Shown in pieces: positions 8,557-16,435 of a stretch of DNA of 64,000 nt. The notes beneath the pieces were generated by a model. The model was not told where the DNA came from, searched no databases, and saw only the letters and a program-made list of their open reading frames with translations. Both the position numbers and the translations under genes were made by a program. The stretch's first letter is position 1. Each line of letters begins with the position of its first letter. Source of the stretch: NCEH01 sp002257205 (lineage in GTDB: Bacteria; Pseudomonadota; Alphaproteobacteria; Rhizobiales; Xanthobacteraceae); the NCBI RefSeq assembly GCF_043195105.1, contig NZ_JBAFWO010000004.1; one strand, 5' to 3'.

Positions 8557-9618
8557 ATGTCCGACGTCGTCCTCCACTCCATCGTCAAGCGCTACGAGAG
8601 CATGCTCGCCGTGGACAATGTTTCGCTGACCATTCGCCAGGGTGAGCTGGTGGCGCTGCTCGGCCCCTCCGGCTGCGGCAAGACCACGATCCTGCGCATG
8701 ATCGCGGGCTTCGTGCCGGTGAGCGAAGGGCGCATCACGGTGGGCGGGCGCGATCTCACCCGCCTGCCGCCGGCCAAGCGCAACATGGGGTTCGGGTTCC
8801 AGAATTACGCCCTGTTCCCGCACATGACGGTGGCGCAGAACGTCGCCTTCGGGCTGGAGATGCGCAAGCTGCCGAAGGCGGATATCGCCGGCAAGGTGAA
8901 GGTGGCGCTGGAGCGGGTGCGCCTCGGCCATCTTTCCGAGCGCCTGCCCAAGCAATTGTCCGGTGGCCAGCAGCAGCGCGTGGCGCTGGCGCGCGCTTTG
9001 GTGATCGAGCCGGACGTTCTGCTGCTGGACGAGCCGCTCTCCAATCTCGACGCCCAATTGCGCAACGATATGAAGCTGGAAATCCGCGAGATCCAGCATT
9101 CGCTTGGCATCACCACCATCTTCGTCACCCACGACCAGGACGAGGCGCTCTCGGTGGCCGACCGGGTGGTGGTGATGCGCGCCGGCCGCATCGAGCAGCA
9201 GGGCACGCCGGACGAGGTGTTCGCCCATCCGCGCTCCCATTTCGTCGCCGAATTCATGGGCGTGACCAATCTGCTCCAGGGCCGGAGCGAAGGTTCGGAC
9301 CGGTTCCGCCTCGCCACTGGCGAGGTGGTGGCGGTGCCCGCCGCAAGCCCGGCCGCAGGCGATTTCGCCATCGCCGTGCGGCCGGAAAGCGTGAGCCTCA
9401 ACGCCGGCGATCCGCTCGCCCGCAACGCCTTGTTCGCGCAGGTGGACCTTGCCACCTATCGCGGCCTTGTCATCGACTACCGGCTGAAGACCGCGAGCGG
9501 CCTCATTGTGATCGCCCGCCGCCCCTCGCCCGCGGTGGGCGGCCCCGCGCCGCTCGCAGCCGGGGAGCGGGTGCAGATGTCCTGGCGCCCCGAGGCGGGC
9601 GTCCTGGTGCCGCTTTAG
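8557..9618 (+). CDS. ABC transporter ATP-binding protein, PotA-type with TOBE domain
   Basis: Cytoplasmic ATPase energising the importer, 353 aa. Walker A is LLGPSGCGKTTILRM, the Q-loop GFGFQNYALFPHMTV, the signature LSGGQQQRVALARAL, Walker B VLLLDEPLSNLD, and the switch histidine is in FVTHDQDEALSVADR. The region after about residue 240 is a TOBE-type regulatory domain (FAIAVRPESVSLNAGDPLA and MSWRPEAGVLVPL). It is the last transporter gene, 55 bp before the dipeptidase-like gene, with which it may be co-transcribed. Confidence 0.93.
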   Translation: MSDVVLHSIVKRYESMLAVDNVSLTIRQGELVALLGPSGCGKTTILRMIAGFVPVSEGRITVGGRDLTRLPPAKRNMGFGFQNYALFPHMTVAQNVAFGLEMRKLPKADIAGKVKVALERVRLGHLSERLPKQLSGGQQQRVALARALVIEPDVLLLDEPLSNLDAQLRNDMKLEIREIQHSLGITTIFVTHDQDEALSVADRVVVMRAGRIEQQGTPDEVFAHPRSHFVAEFMGVTNLLQGRSEGSDRFRLATGEVVAVPAASPAAGDFAIAVRPESVSLNAGDPLARNALFAQVDLATYRGLVIDYRLKTASGLIVIARRPSPAVGGPAPLAAGERVQMSWRPEAGVLVPL

Positions 9619-9673
9619 ACCCCACGAACATTCCCGTTTCGTTTCAGCGCATAAGCCCACAAGGAAGCCCATC

Positions 9674-10648
9674 GTGTCCCAGCTTCACGACTCGCTCGTC
9701 GTCATCGACGGGCTCATCATCTCCGATTTCGACCGGCCGGTGTTCGAGGACATGCGCAAAGGCGGGCTGACGGCCGCCAATTGCACCTGTTGCGTGTGGG
9801 AAAATTTCACCGAGACCATGCGCAATATCGCGAAATGGAAGCAAAGCTTCCGCGCGAACGCCGACATCATCACCCAGGTCTATACCACGGACGATATCCT
9901 GCGCGCCAAGGCCGAGAACAAGACCGGCATCATCCTCGGCTGGCAGAACACCTCCGGCATCGAGGACCATATCGAGTATCTGGAGCTGTTTCAGGAACTC
10001 GGCGTGCGCATCATCCAGATGACGTACAACACCCAGAACTGGGTGGGTTCCGGCTGCTATGAGGGCACCGACAGCGGCCTTTCCGATTTCGGCCATGACG
10101 TGGTGGCCGAGATGAACCGGCTCGGCATCCTGTGCGATCTCTCCCATGTGGGGCCAAAGACCTCGGAAGACGTGATTCTCGCGTCCAAGCAGCGCGTTGC
10201 CTATTCCCATTGCCTGCCGTCGGGCCTGAAGGAACACAAGCGCAACAAGAGCGACGCACAATTGCGCTTCATTGCGGACAAGGGCGGCTTCATCGGCGTC
10301 ACCATGTTCCCGCCCTTCCTGAAGAAGGGGCCGGAGGCGAGCGTGGGCGATTATGTGGAGGCGATGGAATACATCATCAACATCGCCGGCGAGGATATCG
10401 TGGGCGTGGGCACCGATTTCACCCAGGGCTATGGCAAGCCGTTCTTCGACTGGATCACCCACGACAAGGGGTTCGGCCGCAAGCTCACCGACTTCGGCGC
10501 CGTGATCAATCCGGAAGGCTTCCGCGAGATCGGCGATTTTCCGAACCTCACCGCCGCCATGGAGCAGCGCGGCTGGAGCACGTCGCGCATCGAGAAGGTG
10601 ATGGGCCGCAACTGGCTGCAATTGCTGAAGGATGTGTGGGGCAAATGA
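9674..10648 (+). CDS. Membrane-dipeptidase-family protein (PA5396-like) lacking the HxD metal motif
   Basis: A 324-aa amidohydrolase-fold protein of the M19/renal dipeptidase family. It keeps CDLSHVGPKTSEDV, YSHCLPSGLKEH and GVGTDFTQGYGKPFF. The N-terminal metal-binding HxD found in classical dipeptidases (DGHND) is replaced by DGLIIS, so two of the usual zinc ligands are absent. As I remember it, the Pseudomonas aeruginosa protein PA5396, next to the dimethylglycine genes, shows the same replacement and very similar sequence throughout (EDMRKGGLTAANCT, NTQNWVGSGCYEG, PSGLKEHKRNKSD). It is followed by a DUF5943-like gene, as PA5396 is by PA5397. A role in quaternary-amine catabolism is likely; the reaction is unknown. 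It has no signal peptide, so it is probably cytosolic. Confidence 0.83.
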   Translation: MSQLHDSLVVIDGLIISDFDRPVFEDMRKGGLTAANCTCCVWENFTETMRNIAKWKQSFRANADIITQVYTTDDILRAKAENKTGIILGWQNTSGIEDHIEYLELFQELGVRIIQMTYNTQNWVGSGCYEGTDSGLSDFGHDVVAEMNRLGILCDLSHVGPKTSEDVILASKQRVAYSHCLPSGLKEHKRNKSDAQLRFIADKGGFIGVTMFPPFLKKGPEASVGDYVEAMEYIINIAGEDIVGVGTDFTQGYGKPFFDWITHDKGFGRKLTDFGAVINPEGFREIGDFPNLTAAMEQRGWSTSRIEKVMGRNWLQLLKDVWGK

Positions 10649-10692
10649 GCCCCGCGCCGCACCCTCCCGCCGCGAACCGAATGAGACGAGAT

Positions 10693-11220
10693 ATGGCCAA
10701 GCCGGACATCGAAATCGAGGTGGACCCGGACACCGGGCGCTGGTTCGTGGACCAGATGCCCATGATCCTGGTGCCCCAGCATTTCTACAATAACAACCAT
10801 TTCGCCATCGAGGCGGCGCTGGGGGAGGAGGCGTTCGACGCCGCCTTGGCGCCGGCCGGGCACACCTCGGCCTATGTGTGGTGCAAAAAGCAGAGCGAGG
10901 TCTATGGCCTGGAAGGGGTGGACGTGTTCGCCCATTACATGAAGCGCCTGTCGCAGCGCGGATGGGGACGGTTCTCCATCCTCGCCATCGACCCCGCGGC
11001 GGGCACGGCGAGCATCCGGCTCGACCATTCCTCGTTCGTCACGGACGAGACGCGCGGGGCGGGGCGCAAGCTCTGCTACATGTTCGCGCCCTGGCTGGCG
11101 GGGGCGCTGGAATTCGTGTGCGCGCAACAGGGCGCGCCCCGCATGCTCGCAGCGCGCGAGGTGCAATGCGTCGCCGAGGGGCACGCATTCTGCCTGTTCG
11201 AAGTGACGCCGGCGGCGTGA
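10693..11220 (+). CDS. DUF5943 / 4-vinyl-reductase-like domain protein (PA5397-like)
   Basis: A 175-aa cytosolic protein beginning MAKPDIEIEVDPDTGRWFVD. The central part has FYNNNHFAIEAALGEEAF and YVWCKKQSEVYGLEGVDVF. The C-terminal part, LDHSSFVTDETRGAGRKLCY followed by AREVQCVAEGHAFCLFEV, resembles small-molecule-binding V4R-type domains. I recall a homologue next to the PA5396-type dipeptidase in Pseudomonas betaine loci, and the same pair occurs here (44 bp apart, same strand). No catalytic function is known to me. An in-frame ATG at 10681 would add four residues (MRRD); I favour 10693 because GAGACGAG precedes it. Confidence 0.75.
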   Translation: MAKPDIEIEVDPDTGRWFVDQMPMILVPQHFYNNNHFAIEAALGEEAFDAALAPAGHTSAYVWCKKQSEVYGLEGVDVFAHYMKRLSQRGWGRFSILAIDPAAGTASIRLDHSSFVTDETRGAGRKLCYMFAPWLAGALEFVCAQQGAPRMLAAREVQCVAEGHAFCLFEVTPAA

Positions 11221-11258
11221 GAGCGCCCGCGCGGCGCGGGCGTCAAGACGGAGCGGCG

Positions 11259-11396
11259 TCAGCCCTTCTTCTTCGGCATGGTGACGGGGGTCAGCAGGCC
11301 CTTCGTCATCAGGCTGCCGGTCGCGGCCGGGGCGGCGACTTTCACGGCCTTGGGCTTGCGGACTTCCCGGCTGCTGCGTTTCTGGGACTTGGCCAT
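11259..11396 (-). CDS. Small basic hypothetical protein (45 aa)
   Basis: Short reading frame on the minus strand beginning MAKSQKRSSREVRKPKAV and ending TMPKKKG. Eleven of 45 residues are Lys or Arg, with a Ser/Arg/Lys N-terminus and a KKKG tail and no hydrophobic segment. GGAGAC lies close upstream of the ATG. I recall similar tiny MAKSQ-type proteins in other Hyphomicrobiales genomes, annotated as hypothetical. The composition suggests nucleic-acid binding, but that is only inference. A clear terminator hairpin for cspA lies 37 bp upstream, so this gene probably has its own promoter. Confidence 0.6.
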   Translation of the reverse strand: MAKSQKRSSREVRKPKAVKVAAPAATGSLMTKGLLTPVTMPKKKG

Positions 11397-11432
11397 GGGG
11401 GTCTCCTGCGTTTTCAAACGCGTGTCGGAGCG

Positions 11433-11467
11433 AAAAAAGCCCCGCGACCTTGGATAAGGTGCGGGGC
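11433..11467 (-). terminator. Rho-independent terminator downstream of cspA
   Basis: On the minus strand GCCCCGC-ACCTT-ATCC-AAGGT-(C)-GCGGGGC forms a 12-bp stem with a single bulge and a 4-nt loop, followed by TTTTTT. This is the textbook form. It lies about 135 bp after the cspA stop on the same strand and separates cspA from the 45-aa gene. Confidence 0.85.
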
Positions 11468-11603
11468 CGTAAGGCGCGGAGCGCCTTTTCAGGCATCATG
11501 CGGTCGCGGAGGAAACGAAGAGCCGCCAGTACATCCGTGGTCGGCGTCTTCTCATCCGCGAAACGTCGGTCGGCGGGCAGAACCGCGCCGAGCCACGCTG
11601 CAA

Positions 11604-11816
11604 TCAGTCCAGAATCGTGAGCTTGTCGGCGGACATCTTGCCGCTCTTGCGGTCGGGGACGAGCTCGAAGCCGACCTTCTGGCCTTCCTGAAGGTCGCCG
11701 AGACCCGAGCGCTCGACGGCGCTGATATGCACGAAGGCATCGCTGCCGCCATCGTCGGGCGCGATGAATCCGAAGCCCTTTTGAGCGTTAAACCACTTCA
11801 CGGTTCCCGTAGACAT
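11604..11816 (-). CDS. cspA: CspA-family cold-shock protein
   Basis: A 70-aa single cold-shock domain, an RNA/ssDNA-binding protein that melts mRNA structure. It begins MSTGTVKWFNAQKGFGFIAP with RNP1 (KGFGFI) and continues to RNP2 (DAFVHI). The C-terminus is VPDRKSGKMSADKLTILD. Length is typical. The 317 bp upstream contain no other gene, leaving room for the long structured 5' leader that many csp genes use. Whether this copy is cold-inducible cannot be read from sequence. Confidence 0.95.
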   Translation of the reverse strand: MSTGTVKWFNAQKGFGFIAPDDGGSDAFVHISAVERSGLGDLQEGQKVGFELVPDRKSGKMSADKLTILD

Positions 11817-12133
11817 GGGAATCCCTCTTCATAAACATAGTGTTGCTGGCCCGCGCCAAAGGTCGCGTGCTGTCGAAATCGCATTTTCAGGCAAGAAGAG
11901 TTTTAGTTCGGCGCGGAATTTAATCGGCGCAAAGCCAAGTCATCTGGCTGTCTATCGACCAGCTGAATATAGACCCTCGGCGGGAAAACACAAGGGCGAT
12001 GAAAAAATCAATGCGTCGCTCGCCCGCCGAGCTCTGGCAGGAGACCCGGCGAGTACGGCGCCGGTCGAGATTGGCGCGAAAGTGGGTTATCAGGATGCGA
12101 CGCGCATGGAACTGCGCGGCTGAGGACCGTGTG
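11817..12133. other. Gene-free divergent intergenic region between cspA and the M32 peptidase
   Basis: This 317-bp stretch separates two divergent genes. It is clearly more A+T-rich than its surroundings near 11880-12010 (for example CGCATTTTCAGGCAAGAAGA and GGAATTTAATCGGCG), fitting promoters and a cspA leader. An in-frame open extension of the peptidase begins at 11999, but its residues are Arg-rich shadow translation, so I do not count it as coding. No other feature seen. Confidence 0.5.
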
Positions 12134-13627
12134 ATGACCGCTTATTCCGATCTCTCCGCCCATTTCGACCGAATCAGCGCTTTGTCCAACGCCGTCGGCA
12201 TCCTGCAATGGGATACCTCGGCCATGATGCCGAAGGGCGCCTCCGCCACGAGGTCCGAGAGCATGGCGCTGCTCCAGGTGCTGCGCCACGGCATGGTGAC
12301 CGACGCGCGCATCGGCGACTGGCTGGACGGTGCCGAAGCCGACAACGCGCTCGGCGCCTGGGAGCGGGCCAATCTGCGCGAGATCCGCCGCATCTGGACC
12401 GTGGAAACCGCGCTGCCGCCGGATCTAGTGGAAGCTTCCAGCAAGGCGGTCTCGGCCTGCGAGATGGCGTGGCGCCAGGCCCGCGCCGATGCCGATTTCA
12501 AGGCGCTTCTGCCTTACCTCGCAGAGGTGCTGAAGCTCCAGCGCGAGGTCGGCCGCGCCAAGGGCGAAAGGCTCGGCCTGTCCGCCTATGACGCGCTCTT
12601 GAACGATTACGAGCCCGGTGGGCATTCCAGCCGCATCGACGCGCTGTTCGACGATCTCGCCGATTTCCTGCCCGCCTTCACCGACGATGTTCTGGCGATC
12701 CAGGCGCGCCGCCCCGCCGACCGGGCGCTGGAAGGCCCGTTCCCGGTGGAGGCGCAGCGGGCGCTGGGCCTCAAGATGATGGCGGTCGTGGGGTTTGATT
12801 TCGAACGCGGGCGGCTTGATGTCTCCACCCATCCCTTTTGCGGCGGCGCCGACAATGATGTGCGCATCACCACCCGCTACAACGAGGCCGATTTCGCCAG
12901 CGCCCTCATGGGCGTAATGCACGAGACCGGCCATGCGCTCTATGAGCAGGGCCGCCCGCAGGCCTATCTCAGCCAGCCGGTGTCCATGGCGCGCGGCATG
13001 AGCGTGCACGAGAGCCAGTCTTTGCTGATGGAGATGCAGGCCTGCCGCTCGCGCGAGTTCATCGGCTATGCCGCGCCCATCCTGCGCGCGGCCTTCGGCG
13101 GCAGCGGGCCGGCCTGGGAGGCGGATGCCCTGTGGCGGCGCTATACCCGCGTGGAGCGCGGCTTCATCCGCGTCGATGCGGACGAGGTGACCTATCCCGC
13201 CCATGTCATCCTGCGCTATCGCCTGGAAAAGGCGCTGATCGCCGACACCATGCCCTTGTCCGAGCTGCCCGCCGCCTGGAATGCGGGCATGCAGGAGCTG
13301 CTTGGCGTGACCCCGCCGGACGATCGCCTGGGTTGCCTGCAGGATATCCATTGGCCGAGCGGCGGCTGGGGCTATTTCCCCACCTATACGCTGGGCGCCA
13401 TGACGGCGGCGCAGGTGTTCGACGCCGCCTGCAAGGCCGATGGGGACATCCTGCCCGGCATCGCCACCGGCGATTTCGCGCCGCTGGTGGCATGGCTGCG
13501 GGCCAACATCCACAGCCAGGGCTCGCTTTATGAGACCGACGAATTGCTGACCCGTGCCACCGGCCGGCCGCTGGATGCCGCGGTCTTCAAGTCCCACCTC
13601 ATCCGCCGCTACGCCAGCGAGGGGTAG
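12134..13627 (+). CDS. M32-family metallocarboxypeptidase (thermostable carboxypeptidase Taq type)
   Basis: Zinc carboxypeptidase of 497 aa that removes C-terminal residues from peptides, cytosolic. The active-site HEXXH is ALMGVMHETGHALYEQGRP, and the adjacent M32 motif SVHESQSLLMEMQ supplies the third ligand region. ITTRYNEADFASAL, DEVTYPAHVILRYRLEKALI and QDIHWPSGGWGYFPTYTLG are further family signatures. The start ATG at 12134 (MTAYSDLSAHFDR) matches family length; a longer frame back to 11999 is judged non-coding. It stands alone between cspA and a gene-free repeat region; no metabolic link to its neighbours is evident. Confidence 0.93.
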   Translation: MTAYSDLSAHFDRISALSNAVGILQWDTSAMMPKGASATRSESMALLQVLRHGMVTDARIGDWLDGAEADNALGAWERANLREIRRIWTVETALPPDLVEASSKAVSACEMAWRQARADADFKALLPYLAEVLKLQREVGRAKGERLGLSAYDALLNDYEPGGHSSRIDALFDDLADFLPAFTDDVLAIQARRPADRALEGPFPVEAQRALGLKMMAVVGFDFERGRLDVSTHPFCGGADNDVRITTRYNEADFASALMGVMHETGHALYEQGRPQAYLSQPVSMARGMSVHESQSLLMEMQACRSREFIGYAAPILRAAFGGSGPAWEADALWRRYTRVERGFIRVDADEVTYPAHVILRYRLEKALIADTMPLSELPAAWNAGMQELLGVTPPDDRLGCLQDIHWPSGGWGYFPTYTLGAMTAAQVFDAACKADGDILPGIATGDFAPLVAWLRANIHSQGSLYETDELLTRATGRPLDAAVFKSHLIRRYASEG

Positions 13628-13700
13628 AGCCTTGCGGCGCCTGGGCGAAAGCGCGAGCGCCATCGCCATTCCTGGTCCGGCGCGATTCCATCACAGCGCC

Positions 13701-13808
13701 GTCATGCACGGGCTTGTCCCGTGCATCCACGCGGCACCGCTGGCTCCGGCTTTTCAAGGTCCGCGCGGTCGGCCCGGCGTGGATGGCCGGGACGAGCCCG
13801 GCCATGAA
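13701..13808 (-). repeat. 108-bp dispersed palindromic repeat, copy 1
   Basis: A gene-free 232-bp gap holds a 108-bp element whose reverse complement matches 58104-58211 almost base for base and at the same length. Each end is itself a small inverted repeat: CATGCACGGGC...GTCCCGTGCAT at one side and ATGGCCGGGA...AGCCCGGCCAT at the other. Middle blocks such as CGGCTTTTCAAGG and GCGGCACCGCTGGCTCCGG are shared. It looks like a REP/BIME-type extragenic element of Hyphomicrobiales. Confidence 0.8.
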
Positions 13809-13859
13809 AGAAAAAGCACGCGTGAGGCACCGGTCAGGCCGGGCGCAGAACGGGCAGGA

Positions 13860-15386
13860 TCAGCCTGCGGCGCCGCCGCCTTGGAAGATATCGGCATGGA
13901 TCCGGCGCAGCTCGGTCTTCTGCACCTTGCCCATGGCGTTGCGGGGCAAGGTGTCCTGCACGATCACGTGCTTGGGCAGTTTATAGCGCGCAAGCTCGGC
14001 GGACAGGCCCGAAAGCAGCACCGCCGGGTCGGGCGCCGGGCGGCCGGGCGTGCGCTCCACGATGGCGATCACGCCCTCGCCGAAATCGGGATGAGGCACG
14101 CCGATCACCGCGCAATCCTCCACCCCGTCGAGCCGGGCGAGGGCGGCTTCCACCTCGCGCGGATAGACATTGTAGCCGCCGGAGATGATGAGATCCTTCG
14201 CCCGTCCGACGATGGTGATGCGGCCGTCTTCGTCCATGCGGGCGAGATCGCCGGTGCGGAAGAAGCCGTCCGGGGTGAAGGCCTCCTCGCTTTGTTCCGG
14301 CATGCGCCAATAGCCGGCGAACACATTGGGTCCGCGCAGCACCACTTCGCCCACGTCGCCGCGCGGCATCTCTTGGCCTAATTCGCCGAAGATGCGCACG
14401 TCCACGCCCGGAACGGCAAAGCCGACCGTGCCCTGGATGCGCGCGCCGACCAGCGGGTTGGAGGCGATGATCGCGGTCTCGGTGGTGCCGTAGCGCTCCA
14501 GGATCGCATGGCCGGTGCGGTCGCGGAACGCATCGAATGTGGCGCCGGAGAGCGGGGCCGAGCCGCTGGTGAACAGGCGCATGTGCCCGCACAGATCGCG
14601 TGTCAGCCGAGGATCGCCCAGCAGGCGCGTGTAGAGCGTCGGCACGCCCATGAAGAGGGTGGAACGCGGCAAAAGCTCGATCACCGGGTCCACCGCGAAT
14701 TTCGGCAGGAACCACATGGGCGCGCCGGCGGAGAGCGCGCAATTGATGGCGATGAACAGGCCGTGGGCATGGAACACCGGCAGCGCATGCAGCAGCACGT
14801 CGTCGCCCGTGATGCCCCATAAGCCATTCAGTGCTTCGGCGGCATGGATGAGATTGCCATGGGTAATCATGGCGCCCTTGGCGCGGCCCGTGGTGCCGGA
14901 GGTGTAGAGGATGGCGGCGAGATCCTCGCGTCCGCACGGCACGCTTTCCACCAGGGGAAATTGCGCTTCCGCCGCGTCGCTCAGGCTGCCGCCGCCTGCC
15001 GCATCGAGCGTGAAGCGGGCACATTCCACCGGCAGGTGGGGCGCGAGCGCCGCCATGGCCTGGGGCTGGCCAACGAACGCCGCCGGTTCGGCATCGCCGA
15101 GGAAGGCCGCCATCTCGTGCGGCGTATAGGCGGTGTTAAGCGGCAGATAGATCGCCCCCGCCTTCAGGCACGCGAGATAGAGCGCCACCGCCGGCGCGCT
15201 TTTTTCCACCTGCGCGGCCACCCGGTCGCCGGGGGAAACGCCGGCCGCGCGCAGCACCGCCGCAATGCGCCCGGCTAAATCCGCGAGGCGCGCGCGGCTC
15301 CAGACATCGCCTGCGCGGATGGTCAGCGCGGTCGCCGTGCCGGGGAGCGCGGGGGGAAAGAGGAAATCATGGAGATTCATGGACAT
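13860..15386 (-). CDS. matB: Malonate/methylmalonate--CoA ligase (MatB-type AMP-forming ligase)
   Basis: AMP-forming acyl-CoA synthetase, 508 aa, cytosolic, likely converting malonate or methylmalonate to its CoA thioester. P-loop YTSGTTGRAKGAMITHGNL is near residue 160; RYGTTETAIIASNP and the hinge GRAKDLIISGGYNVYPREVE follow. The C-terminal catalytic lysine lies in PRNAMGKVQKTEL. VFHAHGLFIAINCALSAGA and PKFAVDPVIELLPRSTLFMG resemble MatB specifically. The start (MSMNLHDFL) lies 8 bp after the oxidoreductase stop, implying co-transcription. It shares the cluster with a 3-hydroxyisobutyrate dehydrogenase and faces an aldehyde dehydrogenase, fitting a (methyl)malonate semialdehyde route. Substrate preference is not decided by sequence alone. 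Confidence 0.82.
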   Translation of the reverse strand: MSMNLHDFLFPPALPGTATALTIRAGDVWSRARLADLAGRIAAVLRAAGVSPGDRVAAQVEKSAPAVALYLACLKAGAIYLPLNTAYTPHEMAAFLGDAEPAAFVGQPQAMAALAPHLPVECARFTLDAAGGGSLSDAAEAQFPLVESVPCGREDLAAILYTSGTTGRAKGAMITHGNLIHAAEALNGLWGITGDDVLLHALPVFHAHGLFIAINCALSAGAPMWFLPKFAVDPVIELLPRSTLFMGVPTLYTRLLGDPRLTRDLCGHMRLFTSGSAPLSGATFDAFRDRTGHAILERYGTTETAIIASNPLVGARIQGTVGFAVPGVDVRIFGELGQEMPRGDVGEVVLRGPNVFAGYWRMPEQSEEAFTPDGFFRTGDLARMDEDGRITIVGRAKDLIISGGYNVYPREVEAALARLDGVEDCAVIGVPHPDFGEGVIAIVERTPGRPAPDPAVLLSGLSAELARYKLPKHVIVQDTLPRNAMGKVQKTELRRIHADIFQGGGAAG

Positions 15387-15394
15387 TCCGGCGC

Positions 15395-16375
15395 TCACGG
15401 CACGAGCACGATGGAGCCGGTGGTGCGTCGCGCCTCCAGTTCGCGATGCACGTGCGCAGCCTCCGCCAGCGGCGCGCTCAACCCGATCTCCACCTTGATC
15501 GCACCCGACAGCAAGGCCCCGAACACGCCCTGCGCCAAGGCAAGGATGCTTTCGCGATCCTTCACGAAGGTGGCGAGCGTCGGCTTGGCGAGAAACAGCG
15601 AGCCCTTCTGCGCGAGCACGCTGATATCGAGCGGCGGCACGGGGCCGCTCGCCTGGCCGAAATTCACCATCATGCCGAGCGGCCGCAGCGTATCGAGCGA
15701 GCGGTCGAACGTATCGCGGCCGATGGAATCGAATACCGCATCCACCCCCGCGCCATGGGTGAAGGCGCGCGCTTCGGCGACGAAATCCTGTTCGCCGGTC
15801 ACCACCACATGGGCGCAGCCGGAGGCGCGAGCGATCTCGGCCTTTGCGGCGGACCCGACGGTGCCGATGACCTTCGCGCCGAGATGGGCCGCCCATTGGC
15901 ACAGGATGCGCCCCACCCCGCCGGCGGCCGCATGCACCAGGATCGTGTCGCCGGCCTTCACGGGATAGATGCGGTGGATGAGATAGAAAGCGGTCGCGCC
16001 CTTCAGCAGGGCCGCCGCGGCGGTTTTGTCGTCGATCCCGTCGGGGATCTTCAGGGCTCGCCAGGCGGGCAGGATGCGCCGCTCCGCATAGGCGCCGAGC
16101 ACGTTCCAATAGGCGATGCGGTCGCCGACCTTCAGCGCGGTGACGTCCGGCCCCACCTCTTCGACGATGCCCGCCGCCTCCACGCCCAGGATGGCGGGCC
16201 GGGGAATGGCATATTGGCCGGAGGTGACGGAGCGGTGGTAGGTGTCCACCAGATTGACGCCGATGGCGGTGTGTTTCAGCAGCACCTCCCCGGCGCCGGG
16301 CGCGGCAATCTCCACATCTTCCAGCCTCAGCACGTCGGGGCCGCCGGCCTCATGGACGCGGATCGCCTTGTTCAT
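15395..16375 (-). CDS. NADPH:quinone oxidoreductase-like zinc-free MDR protein
   Basis: Medium-chain dehydrogenase/reductase, 326 aa, cytosolic. N-terminal GroES-like fold (MNKAIRVHEAGGPDVLRLED), NADPH-binding Rossmann part with ILVHAAAGGVGRILCQWAAH, and no structural-zinc cysteine cluster, as in QorA. SGQYAIPRPAILGVEAAGIV and AYWNVLGAYAERR are typical of quinone oxidoreductase/enoyl reductase members. The ATG at 16375 is preceded by AAGGCGAG. It lies between matB and mmsB on the same strand (8 bp and 60 bp gaps), so it is probably part of that catabolic operon. It may reduce an enoyl-CoA or act in quinone detoxification. Confidence 0.86.
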   Translation of the reverse strand: MNKAIRVHEAGGPDVLRLEDVEIAAPGAGEVLLKHTAIGVNLVDTYHRSVTSGQYAIPRPAILGVEAAGIVEEVGPDVTALKVGDRIAYWNVLGAYAERRILPAWRALKIPDGIDDKTAAAALLKGATAFYLIHRIYPVKAGDTILVHAAAGGVGRILCQWAAHLGAKVIGTVGSAAKAEIARASGCAHVVVTGEQDFVAEARAFTHGAGVDAVFDSIGRDTFDRSLDTLRPLGMMVNFGQASGPVPPLDISVLAQKGSLFLAKPTLATFVKDRESILALAQGVFGALLSGAIKVEIGLSAPLAEAAHVHRELEARRTTGSIVLVP

Positions 16376-16435
16376 CTCGCCTTGCTCCGGTTCGCAATGG
16401 AAACGCCGCATCCGCACGGGATGCGGCGGGTCCGG

